A DNA stretch of 64,000 nucleotides from Mangrovicoccus ximenensis (GCF_003056725.1 NZ_QBKZ01000014.1:231750-295749); one strand, 5' to 3'. Positions 27,048 to 35,535 are shown, counted from the stretch's first letter. The notes: generated by a model not told the origin, from the letters alone. Numbers and translations: made by a program.

Positions 27048-27590
27048 TCAGCCTCCATGTGCGGACGGACCGAACCCCGCGGGCAGGTCGCCGTAGATCA
27101 GCAGGTTGGCCATCATGCCGTTATCCTCATGCGGCAGGATATGGCAGTGATAGACGGTCAGCCCGGTCACGTCGGGCCGGAAGTAGATGCGGATCTTCGC
27201 ACTGCCCAGCGGCGGCAGCGCGAAAGTATCCCACCAGCTGTCGTCGCCGGTGGGCGCGCCGTTCAGTTCGACCACCTGGAAGGGATTGACGTGGATGTGG
27301 AACGGATGGCGGAACACGTCCTGGTTCACCAGGAGCCATTCCTCCGTGGTCCCGGCCAGCACCGCCTGGTCGATCCGCGCCGCGCTGAAGGGCTTGCCAT
27401 CGAGGAAGAACTGCACCGGCACGGTGGCGATGTTGCCCTGGAAGGTCACCGTGCGGGTGTTCACCACCTCGCGGGCATGGGCGGGGATGACGGGCGGCGC
27501 GACCAGCTTGCCGGGCAGCGCCCCGTCCATCGGCTCGCCCGCCACGGCAAGCGTGGCCAGCAGCTTCTCGGGGCGCGGCCCGCCGGGATG
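27048..27590 (-). pseudogene. multicopper oxidase, C-terminal cupredoxin domain only
   Basis: About 180 residues holding the last cupredoxin domain of a multicopper oxidase. The copper motifs are intact: HPFHIHVNPFQV (type 1/2/3 His cluster) and VYHCHILPHEDNGMM (type 1 Cys with flanking His). The first two domains, including the other half of the trinuclear site, are missing, so oxidase activity is impossible. The 5' join is to an Smr-protein fragment near 27590. Confidence 0.8.
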
Positions 27591-27748
27591 GCCTCGCGGG
27601 CCGGGTGCGGCGCCGGGGTCTTGGGGGGCGCCGCCCGGTCTTCGGGCGGGGCCGGGGGAAGCTCGGGACCGCGGCGCGTAACGGAGGACGCCACCCGGTC
27701 CCAGATGGCGCGATCCTCCTCGCTCAGGCCGCGCCTCTTCCTTGCCAT
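27591..27748 (-). pseudogene. Smr/MutS2-type protein, N-terminal fragment
   Basis: Starts MARKRRGLSEEDRAIWDRVA, the standard beginning of alphaproteobacterial Smr-domain proteins, followed by a Pro/Ala-rich linker. The Smr nuclease domain that should follow is gone, replaced in another frame by the multicopper-oxidase end. It lies 17 bp after the tim44 gene, as smr commonly does in this order. Confidence 0.6.
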
Positions 27749-27764
27749 GACGTCAGGGGTCCTC

Positions 27765-28427
27765 TCAGGCGCCGGTGGCGACGAGCTGCCAGTTCGGATC
27801 TTCGCTGCCCATCACGCGGCCGAAGGTCCAGACGTCGCGCTGGCGCTTGATCATGTTCGGATCGCCCTCGACAGCCGTGCCGTTGACGTCGCGCACGACC
27901 GAGGTCAGCTCGCCGACGAAGCGCACCGTGACCTCGCCCTCGCGGGTGGCGTCGTTGAACTCGGCGCCGACCAGCGCAAGTTCGCGGATGCCGACGAAAT
28001 TGGCATCGATGCTCAGGCCCTGGCGCTCGCGCTCCTCGATCACGTCGAGGAAGCTGTCATGCACCTCAGGGGCAAGGAAGCCGCGCACCTCGGAGAGATC
28101 GCCGCGCTCGAAGGCCATCAGGATCATCTCGTAGGCGCCGCGCGCGCCCTGGAGGAACTCGCCCACGACAAATTCCGGCTCGGCGGCCTTCATCTTGGCA
28201 AGCGCCTCGGCGGCATCGCTGCCGGCCTCGACATGGTCGATGATGTCGCGGTCGGGGCCGCCTTCGATCACCTCGAAATCCGGGCGCGGACGCTCGGCAG
28301 CCGGGCCCGGCGCCTGGACGGGCGGCTTCTCGAATCCATCTCGTGTGCCCAGGACATTTTTCAGGCGCACGATCAGAAAGATCGCGATGCCTGCAAGCAC
28401 GAGAAGTTCGATTAGGGATGAGCTCAT
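27765..28427 (-). CDS. Tim44-like membrane-associated protein
   Basis: A 220-residue protein with an N-terminal membrane helix (LIELLVLAGIAIFLIVRL), a Pro-rich linker, and a Tim44-like domain (AYEMILMAFERGDLSEVRGFL, then FVGELTSVVRD and a closing DVWTFGRV...DPNWQLV). Alphaproteobacterial TimA proteins resemble the mitochondrial import component Tim44 and localise to the inner membrane. Start ATG 28427 chosen because the membrane helix begins there. Divergent from fxsA. Confidence 0.9.
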   Translation of the reverse strand: MSSSLIELLVLAGIAIFLIVRLKNVLGTRDGFEKPPVQAPGPAAERPRPDFEVIEGGPDRDIIDHVEAGSDAAEALAKMKAAEPEFVVGEFLQGARGAYEMILMAFERGDLSEVRGFLAPEVHDSFLDVIEERERQGLSIDANFVGIRELALVGAEFNDATREGEVTVRFVGELTSVVRDVNGTAVEGDPNMIKRQRDVWTFGRVMGSEDPNWQLVATGA

Positions 28428-28521
28428 TGGCAGCCTCTGGTGGTAACGCCCGGGTGTCTCCCCTATGTAAGGGCTCGATACACCCAAGTCCACCGGACCA
28501 GAGAAAAGGGAGAGCGCCCAG

Positions 28522-29037
28522 ATGTGGCTCTTGATCGCATTCATCGCCGTGCCGCTGATCGAGATCGGCCTGTTCATCCAGGTCGGCGGCCTGATCGGCT
28601 TGTGGCCGACGCTGGCGATCGTGCTGCTCACGGCCATGATCGGCCATGCGATGATGCGCAAGCAGGGCGGGCAGGTGCTGCAGAAGCTGCAGCGCGCCAT
28701 GGCCGGCGACGGCAATCCGGCCGAGCACATGGTCCATGGCGCGATGATCCTCTTCGCTGGCGCGCTGCTGCTGACGCCCGGCTTCTTCACCGATGCGACG
28801 GGCTTCCTGCTTCTGATCCCGCAGGTACGGATGGCTGCCTTCGACTGGGCGCGCCGCAACGTGAAGATGCAGGGCGTCTACATGAACATGGGCGGCAGCG
28901 GCATGGGCGGCGGGCCGGCCGGCCATCGCCGCGGTCCGCAGCGCAGCGACACGATCGACGGCGAGTTCACCGAGATCGATCCCGACGAGCTGCCGCCGCG
29001 TCCGGGCGACACGCCCTCGGGCTGGACCCGCAAGTGA
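28522..29037 (+). CDS. fxsA: FxsA family membrane protein
   Basis: A 171-residue FxsA protein: helix 1 MWLLIAFIAVPLIEIGLFI, helix 2 LWPTLAIVLLTAMIGHAMM, the RKQGGQVLQKLQ segment and a third helix GALLLTPGFFTDATGFLLLI. FxsA suppresses F-exclusion of phage T7 in E. coli; its normal role is unknown. The C-terminal tail is Gly-rich and acidic. It stands between tim44 and secB, the usual arrangement in this order. Confidence 0.92.
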   Translation: MWLLIAFIAVPLIEIGLFIQVGGLIGLWPTLAIVLLTAMIGHAMMRKQGGQVLQKLQRAMAGDGNPAEHMVHGAMILFAGALLLTPGFFTDATGFLLLIPQVRMAAFDWARRNVKMQGVYMNMGGSGMGGGPAGHRRGPQRSDTIDGEFTEIDPDELPPRPGDTPSGWTRK

Positions 29038-29195
29038 CCATTGAATTGTAACGGTTTTGCGGCGCATTCCGCCGCAAACCGCTGCATGCGCGGCATTTTC
29101 CGCCCTGGCTGCGCCGAAGTTACCCGATCGCCGCCATTGAGGGGACCGGGGCTTCCTGATAACACCTTGCGGGACATTCCAACGGGAGAGACCTC

Positions 29196-29690
29196 ATGGC
29201 CGAGAACGGCGCAGCCCCGCAGCAACCCCAGGTCAAGATGCAGATCCTGGGCCAGTTCATCCGCGACCTGTCCTTCGAGAACATCGTGGCGCAAAAGGGC
29301 GTCCAGGGCGACGTGAAGCCCGACGTCCAGGTTCAGGTCAACCTCGACGCCAAGAAGCGTCCGGCCGACAACCAGTACGAGGTCCAGACGAAATTCACCG
29401 TCACCTCGAAGAACAAGGACAGCGACGACGTCCTGTTCCGCATGGATCTGGACTATGCCGGCATCTTCCAGATCGAAGGCGTCCCGGAAGCCCAGCTGCA
29501 CCCGTTCCTGATGATCGAGTGCCCGCGCATGCTGTTCCCCTTCGTCCGCCGCATCGTCTCGGACGTGACCCGCGACGGGGGCTTCCCGCCGCTGAACCTG
29601 GAAAACGTGGACTTCATGGGAATCTACCGCAACGAGATCGCCCGCCGCGCGGCTGCCCAGCAGCCGGCCGAGGCCCCGGTCGTCAACTGA
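29196..29690 (+). CDS. secB: protein-export chaperone SecB
   Basis: A 164-residue SecB. Core motifs are PQVKMQILGQFIRDLSFENI, VNLDAKKRPADNQYEV, FRMDLDYAGIFQIEGV, LLMI-type ECPRMLFPFVRRIVSDVTRDGGFPP and NVDFMGIYR. It binds unfolded preproteins as a tetramer and hands them to SecA. The C-terminal SecA-binding tail is Ala/Glu-rich. A 26-bp perfect palindromic terminator follows. Confidence 0.96.
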   Translation: MAENGAAPQQPQVKMQILGQFIRDLSFENIVAQKGVQGDVKPDVQVQVNLDAKKRPADNQYEVQTKFTVTSKNKDSDDVLFRMDLDYAGIFQIEGVPEAQLHPFLMIECPRMLFPFVRRIVSDVTRDGGFPPLNLENVDFMGIYRNEIARRAAAQQPAEAPVVN

Positions 29691-29714
29691 CGCCAACCGG
29701 CACCGCAGATAGGG

Positions 29715-29743
29715 AAAGGGAGCGCCGCGGCGCTCCCTTTTTT
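29715..29743 (+). terminator. strong rho-independent terminator
   Basis: AAAGGGAGCGCC and GGCGCTCCCTTT form a perfect stem around a central GC, followed by a T-run to 29743. It serves secB, and by symmetry possibly the convergent CoA-transferase gene. Confidence 0.9.
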
Positions 29744-29746
29744 GTT

Positions 29747-31264
29747 TCAGAGCTTCATGCTGCCGGTATCCATGAACCGCTGGTGCCAGCTCAGCGCCTC
29801 GCGCGGGAGAGACGGCGCATGCAGGCCGTAGCTCTCCTTATCGGCGCGCGCCATGTAGTCCTCCAGCATCGGCCGGTAGGCGGGATGGGCGCATTTCTCG
29901 ACGATCAGCTTGGCCTTCTGCTTCGGCGACAGGCCGCGCAGGTCCGCCAGTCCCTGTTCGGTCACGATCACCTGGACGTCCTGGTTGATGTGGTCGACAT
30001 GGGCGACCTGCGGGACGATGGCGGAAATCGCGCCGCCCTTGGCGGTCGAGGGCGTCATGAAGATCGAGACATAGCCGTTGCGGGCGAAGTCTCCCGAGCC
30101 GCCGATGCCGTTCTGGATGCGCGAGCCCATCACATGGGTCGAGTTCACGTTGCCGTAGATATCGGCCTCGATCAGCCCGTTCATCGCGATGCAGCCGAGC
30201 CGGCGCACGAGCTCCGGGTTGTTCGAGATCTCCTGCGGCCGCAGGATCAGCTTGTCACGGAAGCGCGCGGCATTCTCGTTGAAATAGAGCGCCTTCTCCG
30301 GCGAGAGCGAGAACGCCGTAGCCGAGGCCATGCGCAGCGTGCCGGCCTCGATCATGTCGAGCATGCCGTCCTGGATCACCTCGGTGAAGGCGGTCATCTG
30401 CTCGAAGGGCGTGTCGATCAGACCGGCCATCACCGCGTTCGGCACGTTGCCGACGCCCGATTGGAGCGGCAGCAGCGACGGCGGCAGACCGGCCCGCTTG
30501 GCCTCCCAGACGAGGAAGTCGAGGATGTTCGCGGCAATCGCCTCGGCGGTCTCGTCCGGCGCCGAGAAGGGCGCGTTCCGGTCCGGCGCATCGGTGACCA
30601 CGACCGCGACGACCTTGGACGGATCGACCTTGAAATACGGCTGCCCGATCCGGTCATCCGAATTCACCAGCGGGATCGGCTTGCGGTGCGGCGGCAATGC
30701 CGTGCCGTAATAGATGTCGTGCATGCCGTCGAGCATCGAGCTCTGCCAGGCGTTCACCTCGAGGATGATCTTGTCGGCGATGTCGATCCAGGTCTTGTTG
30801 TTGCCGACGGACGAAGACGGGACAAGTTCGCCCGCCGGCGTGATCCCCGAAATCTCGATCACGGCCGTGTCGAGCTTGCCGAGGAAACCTTCCCAGGCCA
30901 TCGGAGCGACCTGGCTGAGATGCATGTCGAAATACTCCATCTGCCCGGCATTGATCTTCTGCCGCGCGATGGGATCCGAATTGTAGGGAAGACGGAATTC
31001 GATGCCGTCGGTCTTGGCCAGCGCGCCATCTAGCTCGGGGCCGGTCGATGCGCCGGTCCAGATCTTTACGCGGAAGGGATTGCCCTTGGCGTGTTCCTCT
31101 TCGATGCGCGCGGCCAGGGCCAGCGGGACGGCCTTGGGATAGCCCGAGCCGGTGAACCCGCTCATGCCGATCGTGGAGCCGTTGGAAATGAGGCGCGCGG
31201 CGTCCTCTGCGCTCATGACTTTGGATTGGAAATCAAGGTTCCGAATGCGAGCCTGCTGTAGCAC
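29747..31264 (-). CDS. acetyl-CoA hydrolase/succinate CoA-transferase family
   Basis: A 505-residue class I CoA-transferase. It starts with GSTIGMSGFTGSGYPKAVP and has PYNSDPIARQKINAG, the active-site stretch FTEVIQDGMLDMI whose Glu forms the glutamyl-CoA intermediate, and IAMNGLIEADIYGNVNSTH with GGSGDFARNGYVSIF. Such enzymes (AarC, Cat1, ScpC, Ach1) move CoA between succinate and acetate or propionate. Full length. A palindrome sits 120 bp upstream. Substrate pair not resolvable from sequence. Confidence 0.92.
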   Translation of the reverse strand: MLQQARIRNLDFQSKVMSAEDAARLISNGSTIGMSGFTGSGYPKAVPLALAARIEEEHAKGNPFRVKIWTGASTGPELDGALAKTDGIEFRLPYNSDPIARQKINAGQMEYFDMHLSQVAPMAWEGFLGKLDTAVIEISGITPAGELVPSSSVGNNKTWIDIADKIILEVNAWQSSMLDGMHDIYYGTALPPHRKPIPLVNSDDRIGQPYFKVDPSKVVAVVVTDAPDRNAPFSAPDETAEAIAANILDFLVWEAKRAGLPPSLLPLQSGVGNVPNAVMAGLIDTPFEQMTAFTEVIQDGMLDMIEAGTLRMASATAFSLSPEKALYFNENAARFRDKLILRPQEISNNPELVRRLGCIAMNGLIEADIYGNVNSTHVMGSRIQNGIGGSGDFARNGYVSIFMTPSTAKGGAISAIVPQVAHVDHINQDVQVIVTEQGLADLRGLSPKQKAKLIVEKCAHPAYRPMLEDYMARADKESYGLHAPSLPREALSWHQRFMDTGSMKL

Positions 31265-31383
31265 GTGGTCCTCCCTTGTGCATGCAATGGTATTCCTTTG
31301 GAACAGCGAGGACGCGCAGCTTGCAAATGATAAAATTGCTCTGTCGGAAATTTTCCTTTATTTTTGGTTCACTAGCATGGCGG

Positions 31384-31400
31384 TATGCACTACGTGCATA
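31384..31400. promoter_or_regulatory. perfect inverted repeat upstream of CoA-transferase gene
   Basis: TATGCAC-TAC-GTGCATA, 7-bp perfect arms with a 3-bp spacer, lies in the AT-rich 160-bp gap before the CoA-transferase start. It is a likely operator; the cognate regulator is not in the window. Confidence 0.45.
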
Positions 31401-31424
31401 ACTGAAACCGGGTTTTACCCATGG

Positions 31425-32162
31425 TCACCCGGAAAATTTCGCCCAGACCGAGCCATCGCCCAGCTTCGCCACGAAGGCCTCGTGGGCGGCCCGCTCGTCC
31501 CCGGTCAGGCGCGGGGGCAGGGGATTCGCGCGCGGCGCCGGCTTCCAGTTCGTGTCCAAGCTCTGGTCATCGCGGCCGCGCCGGCCCGCGGCCAGCTCAA
31601 GCCCCGGCTGGCGGCCGCCGATCAGTTCCAGGTAGACCTCTGCGAGGATTTCGCTGTCGAGAAGCGCGCCGTGCAGCTCGCGGTTGGAGTTGTCGATGCC
31701 GAAGCGGCGGCAAAGCGCATCGAGCGAGGCCGGCGAGCCGGGAAAGCGCTTCTTGGCGATGGCCAGCGAGTCGACCACCCGCGGCGCCGCGATCGGCGGC
31801 AGCCCCATGCGGGTCAGCTCGAAATTCAGGAACCTGTGGTCGAAGGCGGCATTGTGCGCGACGATCCGCGCGTCATTGCCGATGAAATCCAGGAAGGCCT
31901 GGCCGATCTCCTCGAAAAGCGGCTTGTCCTTCAGCGTGACTTCCTTGCCCTCCGCCGGGCGCGGCGGGTTCAGCAGGTCGGGACCGATGCCGTGGACGCC
32001 GAAGGCTTCGGCCGGCATGCCGCGCGCCGGGTTGATGTATTGATGGTACTGGCGGCCGGTGGGCAGGTGGTTGAACAGCTCCACCGCGCCGATTTCCACC
32101 ACGCGGTCGCCGGTATCCGGATCGAAGCCGGTGGTTTCGGTATCGAGAACGATTTCACGCAT
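31425..32162 (-). CDS. dnaQ: DNA polymerase III epsilon subunit
   Basis: A 245-residue 3'-5' proofreading exonuclease. Exo I VLDTETTGFD (Asp7, Glu9), Exo II HNAAFDHRFL and Exo III HGALLDSEIL with the DEDDh residues are present. The C-terminal tail binds the alpha subunit. Its ATG overlaps the coaE stop by 8 bp; the aroE-coaE-dnaQ order is a common alphaproteobacterial operon. Complete. Confidence 0.96.
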   Translation of the reverse strand: MREIVLDTETTGFDPDTGDRVVEIGAVELFNHLPTGRQYHQYINPARGMPAEAFGVHGIGPDLLNPPRPAEGKEVTLKDKPLFEEIGQAFLDFIGNDARIVAHNAAFDHRFLNFELTRMGLPPIAAPRVVDSLAIAKKRFPGSPASLDALCRRFGIDNSNRELHGALLDSEILAEVYLELIGGRQPGLELAAGRRGRDDQSLDTNWKPAPRANPLPPRLTGDERAAHEAFVAKLGDGSVWAKFSG

Positions 32163-32748
32163 GGCTTGCCTCCAGATCGTCGATCACCGCCCGAACCTGC
32201 GCGCGGGCGGTGTCGATGTCCACCGTCTCGATGACGTAATCGGCCCGCCTGCGCTTCTCGTCATCGGGCATCTGGCGCGACAGGATCATGTCGAACGTCG
32301 CCTCGGTCATGCCGGGACGGGCCAGGACGCGCGCGCGCTGGACCTCCGCCGGCGCGGAGACGACGGCGACGGCATCCATCTCGCGTTCCGTGCCGTTCTC
32401 GAAGAGCAGCGGGATGTCGAAGACGACGACCTTCGCGCGGCTCTGCGCGAGAAAGCCGGCCCGGTCGGCCGCGACCAGCGGATGGACCAGCGCCTCGATC
32501 CGCTTCAGCGCGTCCGGATCGGCCGCGATCCACTGCTTCAGCCTGTCCCGCGACACGGCCCCGTCGATCACCGCCTCCGGGTGCAGCGCCTGCATCCCCG
32601 GCACGGCGGCCCCGCCCGGACCATAGAGCCGGTGCACCGCGGCATCGGCATCCCAGACATCGCAGCCAAGCTCGGCGAACATCTTCGCCGTGGTCGATTT
32701 CCCCATCCCGATCGAGCCGGTCAGGCCAAGGCGGACAGGCCGGCTCAC
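32155..32748 (-). CDS. coaE: dephospho-CoA kinase
   Basis: A 197-residue CoaE. P-loop GLTGSIGMGKST at the start, DADAAVHRLYGPGG (catalytic Asp region), VVFDIPLLFEN and the ATP-binding RQMPDDEKRRRADYVI. It phosphorylates dephospho-CoA in the last step of CoA synthesis. It overlaps dnaQ by 8 bp and the upstream chimeric aroE by 4 bp. Complete. Confidence 0.96.
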   Translation of the reverse strand: MSRPVRLGLTGSIGMGKSTTAKMFAELGCDVWDADAAVHRLYGPGGAAVPGMQALHPEAVIDGAVSRDRLKQWIAADPDALKRIEALVHPLVAADRAGFLAQSRAKVVVFDIPLLFENGTEREMDAVAVVSAPAEVQRARVLARPGMTEATFDMILSRQMPDDEKRRRADYVIETVDIDTARAQVRAVIDDLEASHA

Positions 32749-34202
32749 GGTGCCAGCATCAGCGTGCGCAGGTCCGGCGTGACCTGCGCGTCGCCGCCGA
32801 ACCAGCGGTTGAAGCCAGGCACCCCCTGCCAGAGCAGCATGCCCAGACCGTCGACGATACGCGCGCCGCGCCGCGCCGCCGCCTGCAGGAACGGCGTTTC
32901 GAGCGGCGTATAGACGATGTCGGTCGCCAGCATGCCGGGATGGACGCCGGACAGGTCGAGATCGAAGGGCGGCTGGCCGGCCATGCCCAGCGAGGTCGTG
33001 TTCACCACCGTCGCCGCCCCGTCCAGAGCCGGCCCGGTCTCGCCCCAGTCGAGCACCCGCACCTTGGGCCCGAAGGCCGCCGCCAGCGTTTCGGCCCGCG
33101 CCCGCGGCACGATGGTCATCTGCCCGGCCGGCACGCCGTTGGCCAGCAGGTGGCGCTGCATCTCGCGGGCGCGCGCATCGCCGAGGTCGCGGTTGCTCTG
33201 CGCGCTCTCGGCGCTGGTCTGGCCGCGGTAGCGCTGCGCGTCGGCGAAGCCCTCGATCTCGACATTCAGGTTGTGCTGCTTGATGAACAGCGCCAGGTCC
33301 ATGATCCGCCGGGCGAAATCGCTGTTGCGCTCCTGCCCCTCGGCGGTGAAGGTCTCCAGATGGTGCTCGCCGGTCTTGAAATGCACCGTCTTCAGCGGAT
33401 CGCCGGGCGCGTTGACGAAGGCTGCGATCCCCGCAGCATTGACCTGCGCCGCAACGTGGTCGGCATAGCTCGGCACCGAGCCCTGCGCCGTGGTCGAGAC
33501 CGTGGTCGAGGGGTTGAACACGTAATCCGTCGCACTGTCGGCATCGACCTGGATCACCGCCCGGTCGAAGCCGCCGCCGAGGAAGGTCACCGTCTTGTCG
33601 GTCACCTGCACCTTTTCCGGCGCGGCATCGGTGGTGATGGCGAAGGTCCGGTCCGAGGGCCGGTAGAGCATCCGCGGCACGCCCGCCTGGGCATCCGCCG
33701 TCACCGCCCGCTGCAGCGCCCGGATCCGTTCCAGCGGATCGCCGCCCGTCAGCGGAAAGTTCTGCCCGCCGATCGTCACCGCGCCGGTCGAGGCCGACTG
33801 GATCTCCATCTGCGCCGAGCGTTCCCGCGTGACGGTGGACGACCCGCTTTCCGAGGAGCTTTCCGAAGACGAGGCATCGGTCGAATTCGTCGTCGTGTCC
33901 GAGAAATTCCCCGACAGGTTCACGCCGACGCTCAGGTCCTTCTCTACCTTCAGCGACAGCTGCATCGAGCAGCTGATATCGGCATGCTGGTAATGGTAGA
34001 AGGCCGGGCTGAGCCCCAGATCCAGGAGCGACTTGCCGTCGAGCCCCTCGCGCGGCTTGATGAACTCGCCGATCTGGTCGACCGAATTCTCGTCCAGCGC
34101 CCGCTGCGCCTCGGCGATCGACAGCCCCAGCGCCTTGATGAACTCGGCGACGCTGGCCTCGGCCAGCACCTCGCCCGGTGTCATGTCCTCGATGTCAGGC
34201 AT
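32745..34202 (-). CDS. in-frame chimera: OmpA-like protein fused to C-terminal AroE
   Basis: A 485-residue frame with two unrelated halves. Residues 1 to about 365: an unrecognised N-terminal region (TPGEVLAEASVAEFIKALGL; a Ser-rich stretch near 115; beta-rich TVTFLGGGFDRAVIQVDAD) and an OmpA-type domain (VEIEGFADAQRYRGQTSAES, then LLANGVPAGQMTIV). Residues about 366-485 are the NADP-binding half of shikimate dehydrogenase (VVNTTSLGMAGQPP, TDIVYTPLETPFL, VDGLGMLLWQGVPGF). AroE normally has about 277 residues and precedes coaE, so its first 155 residues were replaced. The shikimate-binding domain is missing and activity is not expected. ATG 34202 follows GAGGAGG. Confidence 0.8.
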   Translation of the reverse strand: MPDIEDMTPGEVLAEASVAEFIKALGLSIAEAQRALDENSVDQIGEFIKPREGLDGKSLLDLGLSPAFYHYQHADISCSMQLSLKVEKDLSVGVNLSGNFSDTTTNSTDASSSESSSESGSSTVTRERSAQMEIQSASTGAVTIGGQNFPLTGGDPLERIRALQRAVTADAQAGVPRMLYRPSDRTFAITTDAAPEKVQVTDKTVTFLGGGFDRAVIQVDADSATDYVFNPSTTVSTTAQGSVPSYADHVAAQVNAAGIAAFVNAPGDPLKTVHFKTGEHHLETFTAEGQERNSDFARRIMDLALFIKQHNLNVEIEGFADAQRYRGQTSAESAQSNRDLGDARAREMQRHLLANGVPAGQMTIVPRARAETLAAAFGPKVRVLDWGETGPALDGAATVVNTTSLGMAGQPPFDLDLSGVHPGMLATDIVYTPLETPFLQAAARRGARIVDGLGMLLWQGVPGFNRWFGGDAQVTPDLRTLMLAP

Positions 34203-34249
34203 CGCATGCTCCTCCTCGATGCGCGCGGCTCACTTGGCGTCCGGCCGGA

Positions 34250-34816
34250 TCAGCCGAACGGGACGGTCTCCTGCTTCGCCGGATCCGGCAGGGGGCGGGC
34301 CCGCGCCGGATCGACGCGGTCCTCGCGGACGGTGAAATATCCCGACTTCTTCTGCAGCTCGGCCAGGCGGCGCGGCTCCACCCGCATCCCCCGCCTGAGC
34401 CAGCCGAGCACAGTCTCGGCCAAGGGCAGCGCCTTCGGCCCCGCCAGCGTCACGGCCTCCTCCAGCGCCTCGCGCGCCGCCTCCGTCTCGCCCGCCTTCA
34501 GCCGCACCAGCCCCAGCCGCTCCAGGATGCTGCCATGGTCGCGCCGCTGGAGGGGATTGCACGCGCCGGCCGCACGGTAATGGGCATCGGCCATCGCGCA
34601 GTATTCGATCACCTCGGCGAACTGCCCAGTCTGCTCGAGGCTTTCCATCACGCATTGGGTATAGTGCCGGAAGAACACCTCCGGCGCCTTCGCCCCGACG
34701 CAGAGCCTTATCGCCGCCCGGTAGTGGCGCAGCGCCCCGGCATGGTCGCCCTTCAGCGCGGCGAGCTTGCCGGCCTCGGCGATCCCGACATGCATCTCGT
34801 GTCCCGGCGCCGCCAT
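34250..34816 (-). CDS. TPR-repeat protein of unknown function
   Basis: A 188-residue protein made of helical repeats resembling TPR units: AALKGDHAGALRHYRAAIRL, SLEQTGQFAEVIEYCAMADA, ERLGLVRLKAGETEAAREAL and an LAELQKKSGYF helix near the end. No signal peptide. ATG 34816 follows the preceding short gene's TGA by one base, and the OmpA-like gene follows after 48 bp, so the three were probably one operon. Function unknown; TPR proteins mediate protein contacts, so it could partner the OmpA-like protein. Confidence 0.65.
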   Translation of the reverse strand: MAAPGHEMHVGIAEAGKLAALKGDHAGALRHYRAAIRLCVGAKAPEVFFRHYTQCVMESLEQTGQFAEVIEYCAMADAHYRAAGACNPLQRRDHGSILERLGLVRLKAGETEAAREALEEAVTLAGPKALPLAETVLGWLRRGMRVEPRRLAELQKKSGYFTVREDRVDPARARPLPDPAKQETVPFG

Positions 34817-34817
34817 G

Positions 34818-34928
34818 TCACGCGCCCTCCGGATCGAACAGCTCTGCCTCGATGCCCTGCCCGGCCAGCGCGTCGCGGACCAGCCGCGCCTGCAGCTCGG
34901 GCATGGCGAAGGGCAGCCGGTCTGGTCC
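34818..34928 (-). pseudogene. C-terminal fragment of a small unknown protein
   Basis: About 35 codons read MPELQARLVRDALAGQGIEA and end DPEGA-stop, one base before the TPR start. It looks like a short regulatory or DUF2007-like segment whose 5' part is cut by a dispersed-repeat core at 34929-34943. Confidence 0.35.
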
Positions 34929-34943
34929 CTCGAACCGGTGGCG
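34929..34943 (-). repeat. dispersed repeat core at a gene break
   Basis: Reverse-strand CGCCACCGGTTCGAG, one mismatch from the core, lies between the truncated small gene and IS3 remnants. Confidence 0.5.
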
Positions 34944-34979
34944 TGACCCGCCCGGCTTCGCGCAGTGGGCGGCGAAGCC

Positions 34980-35165
34980 GTGAAGGACAAGTGCGCCTTC
35001 ATCGCCGCCCGCGCTGCCGAGCGCTCCGTCATCCTCATGTGCCGGGTGCTTCCGGTCAGCACGAGCTGGTTCCATTCCTGGCGTGCCGCGGCCCCGAAAC
35101 GGGCGGCGCGCCAGGCGTCCCGGGACGCCCTGTTGCCGCGGATGCGTGCAATCTTCGAGCCCAGT
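34980..35165 (+). pseudogene. IS3-family transposase OrfB N-terminal remnant
   Basis: From GTG 34980 about 60 residues (CAFIAARAAERS, LMCRVLPVSTSWFHSW, AARQASRDALLPRMRAIFE) match the N-terminal HTH_21 region of IS3-type OrfB. The integrase core is absent; the frame continues into unrelated sequence. Confidence 0.7.
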
Positions 35166-35199
35166 CCGCGATCCGGGGGCAAGCTCAGTCCGGGCGCCG

Positions 35200-35535
35200 C
35201 TGGCGGCGGCGGACAATGGCCCCCCGCAACGACATCCCGAAGGCCACCCGGCATCTCGGCCGCGTTCGCCGGACTTCCGCGGCGCTACTGGCGCCACGGT
35301 TCCGGCTCGCTCTGGAAGAAGTGGTCCGGCGATCACGTCCGCAGTCGGCTCAAGGCCAGGATGCGGAACCTCAAGTCCTTCGGCGAGCGGATCGCCTCGG
35401 GGGACCCCGACCGCCAGACCGCCGAGATCCACATCCGCGTCATTCGCGGCTGCGCTCGGAGCAATGGCGCTTGCCGCTCATTGATGAACCGCTTCAAGGC
35501 CCCCGGCACCTCCGGGATCGAACGCGCGGCCTGAC
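35200..35535 (+). pseudogene. IS5-family transposase C-terminal remnant
   Basis: Plus-strand pieces PRNDIPKA, LWKKWSGDHVRSRLKARM, LKSFGERIASGDPDRQTAEI, HIRV and finally LMNRF form the end of an IS5-type transposase distinct from the one at 10490. An insert with a degraded core (CGCCACGGTTCCGG, 35292-35305) lies before LWKKW, and a full 41-bp element separates HIRV from LMNRF. Inactive. Confidence 0.75.
35441..35481 (-). repeat. 41-bp dispersed element, copy B
   Basis: On the minus strand it runs ATGAGCGG, CAAG, core CGCCATTGCTCCGAG, CGCAG, CCGCGAATG: same length and ends as copy A. It splits the IS5 frame between codons HIRV and LMNRF, contiguous but for one Ala in intact relatives, and lies in the same orientation relative to the transposase as copy A. 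Confidence 0.7.
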
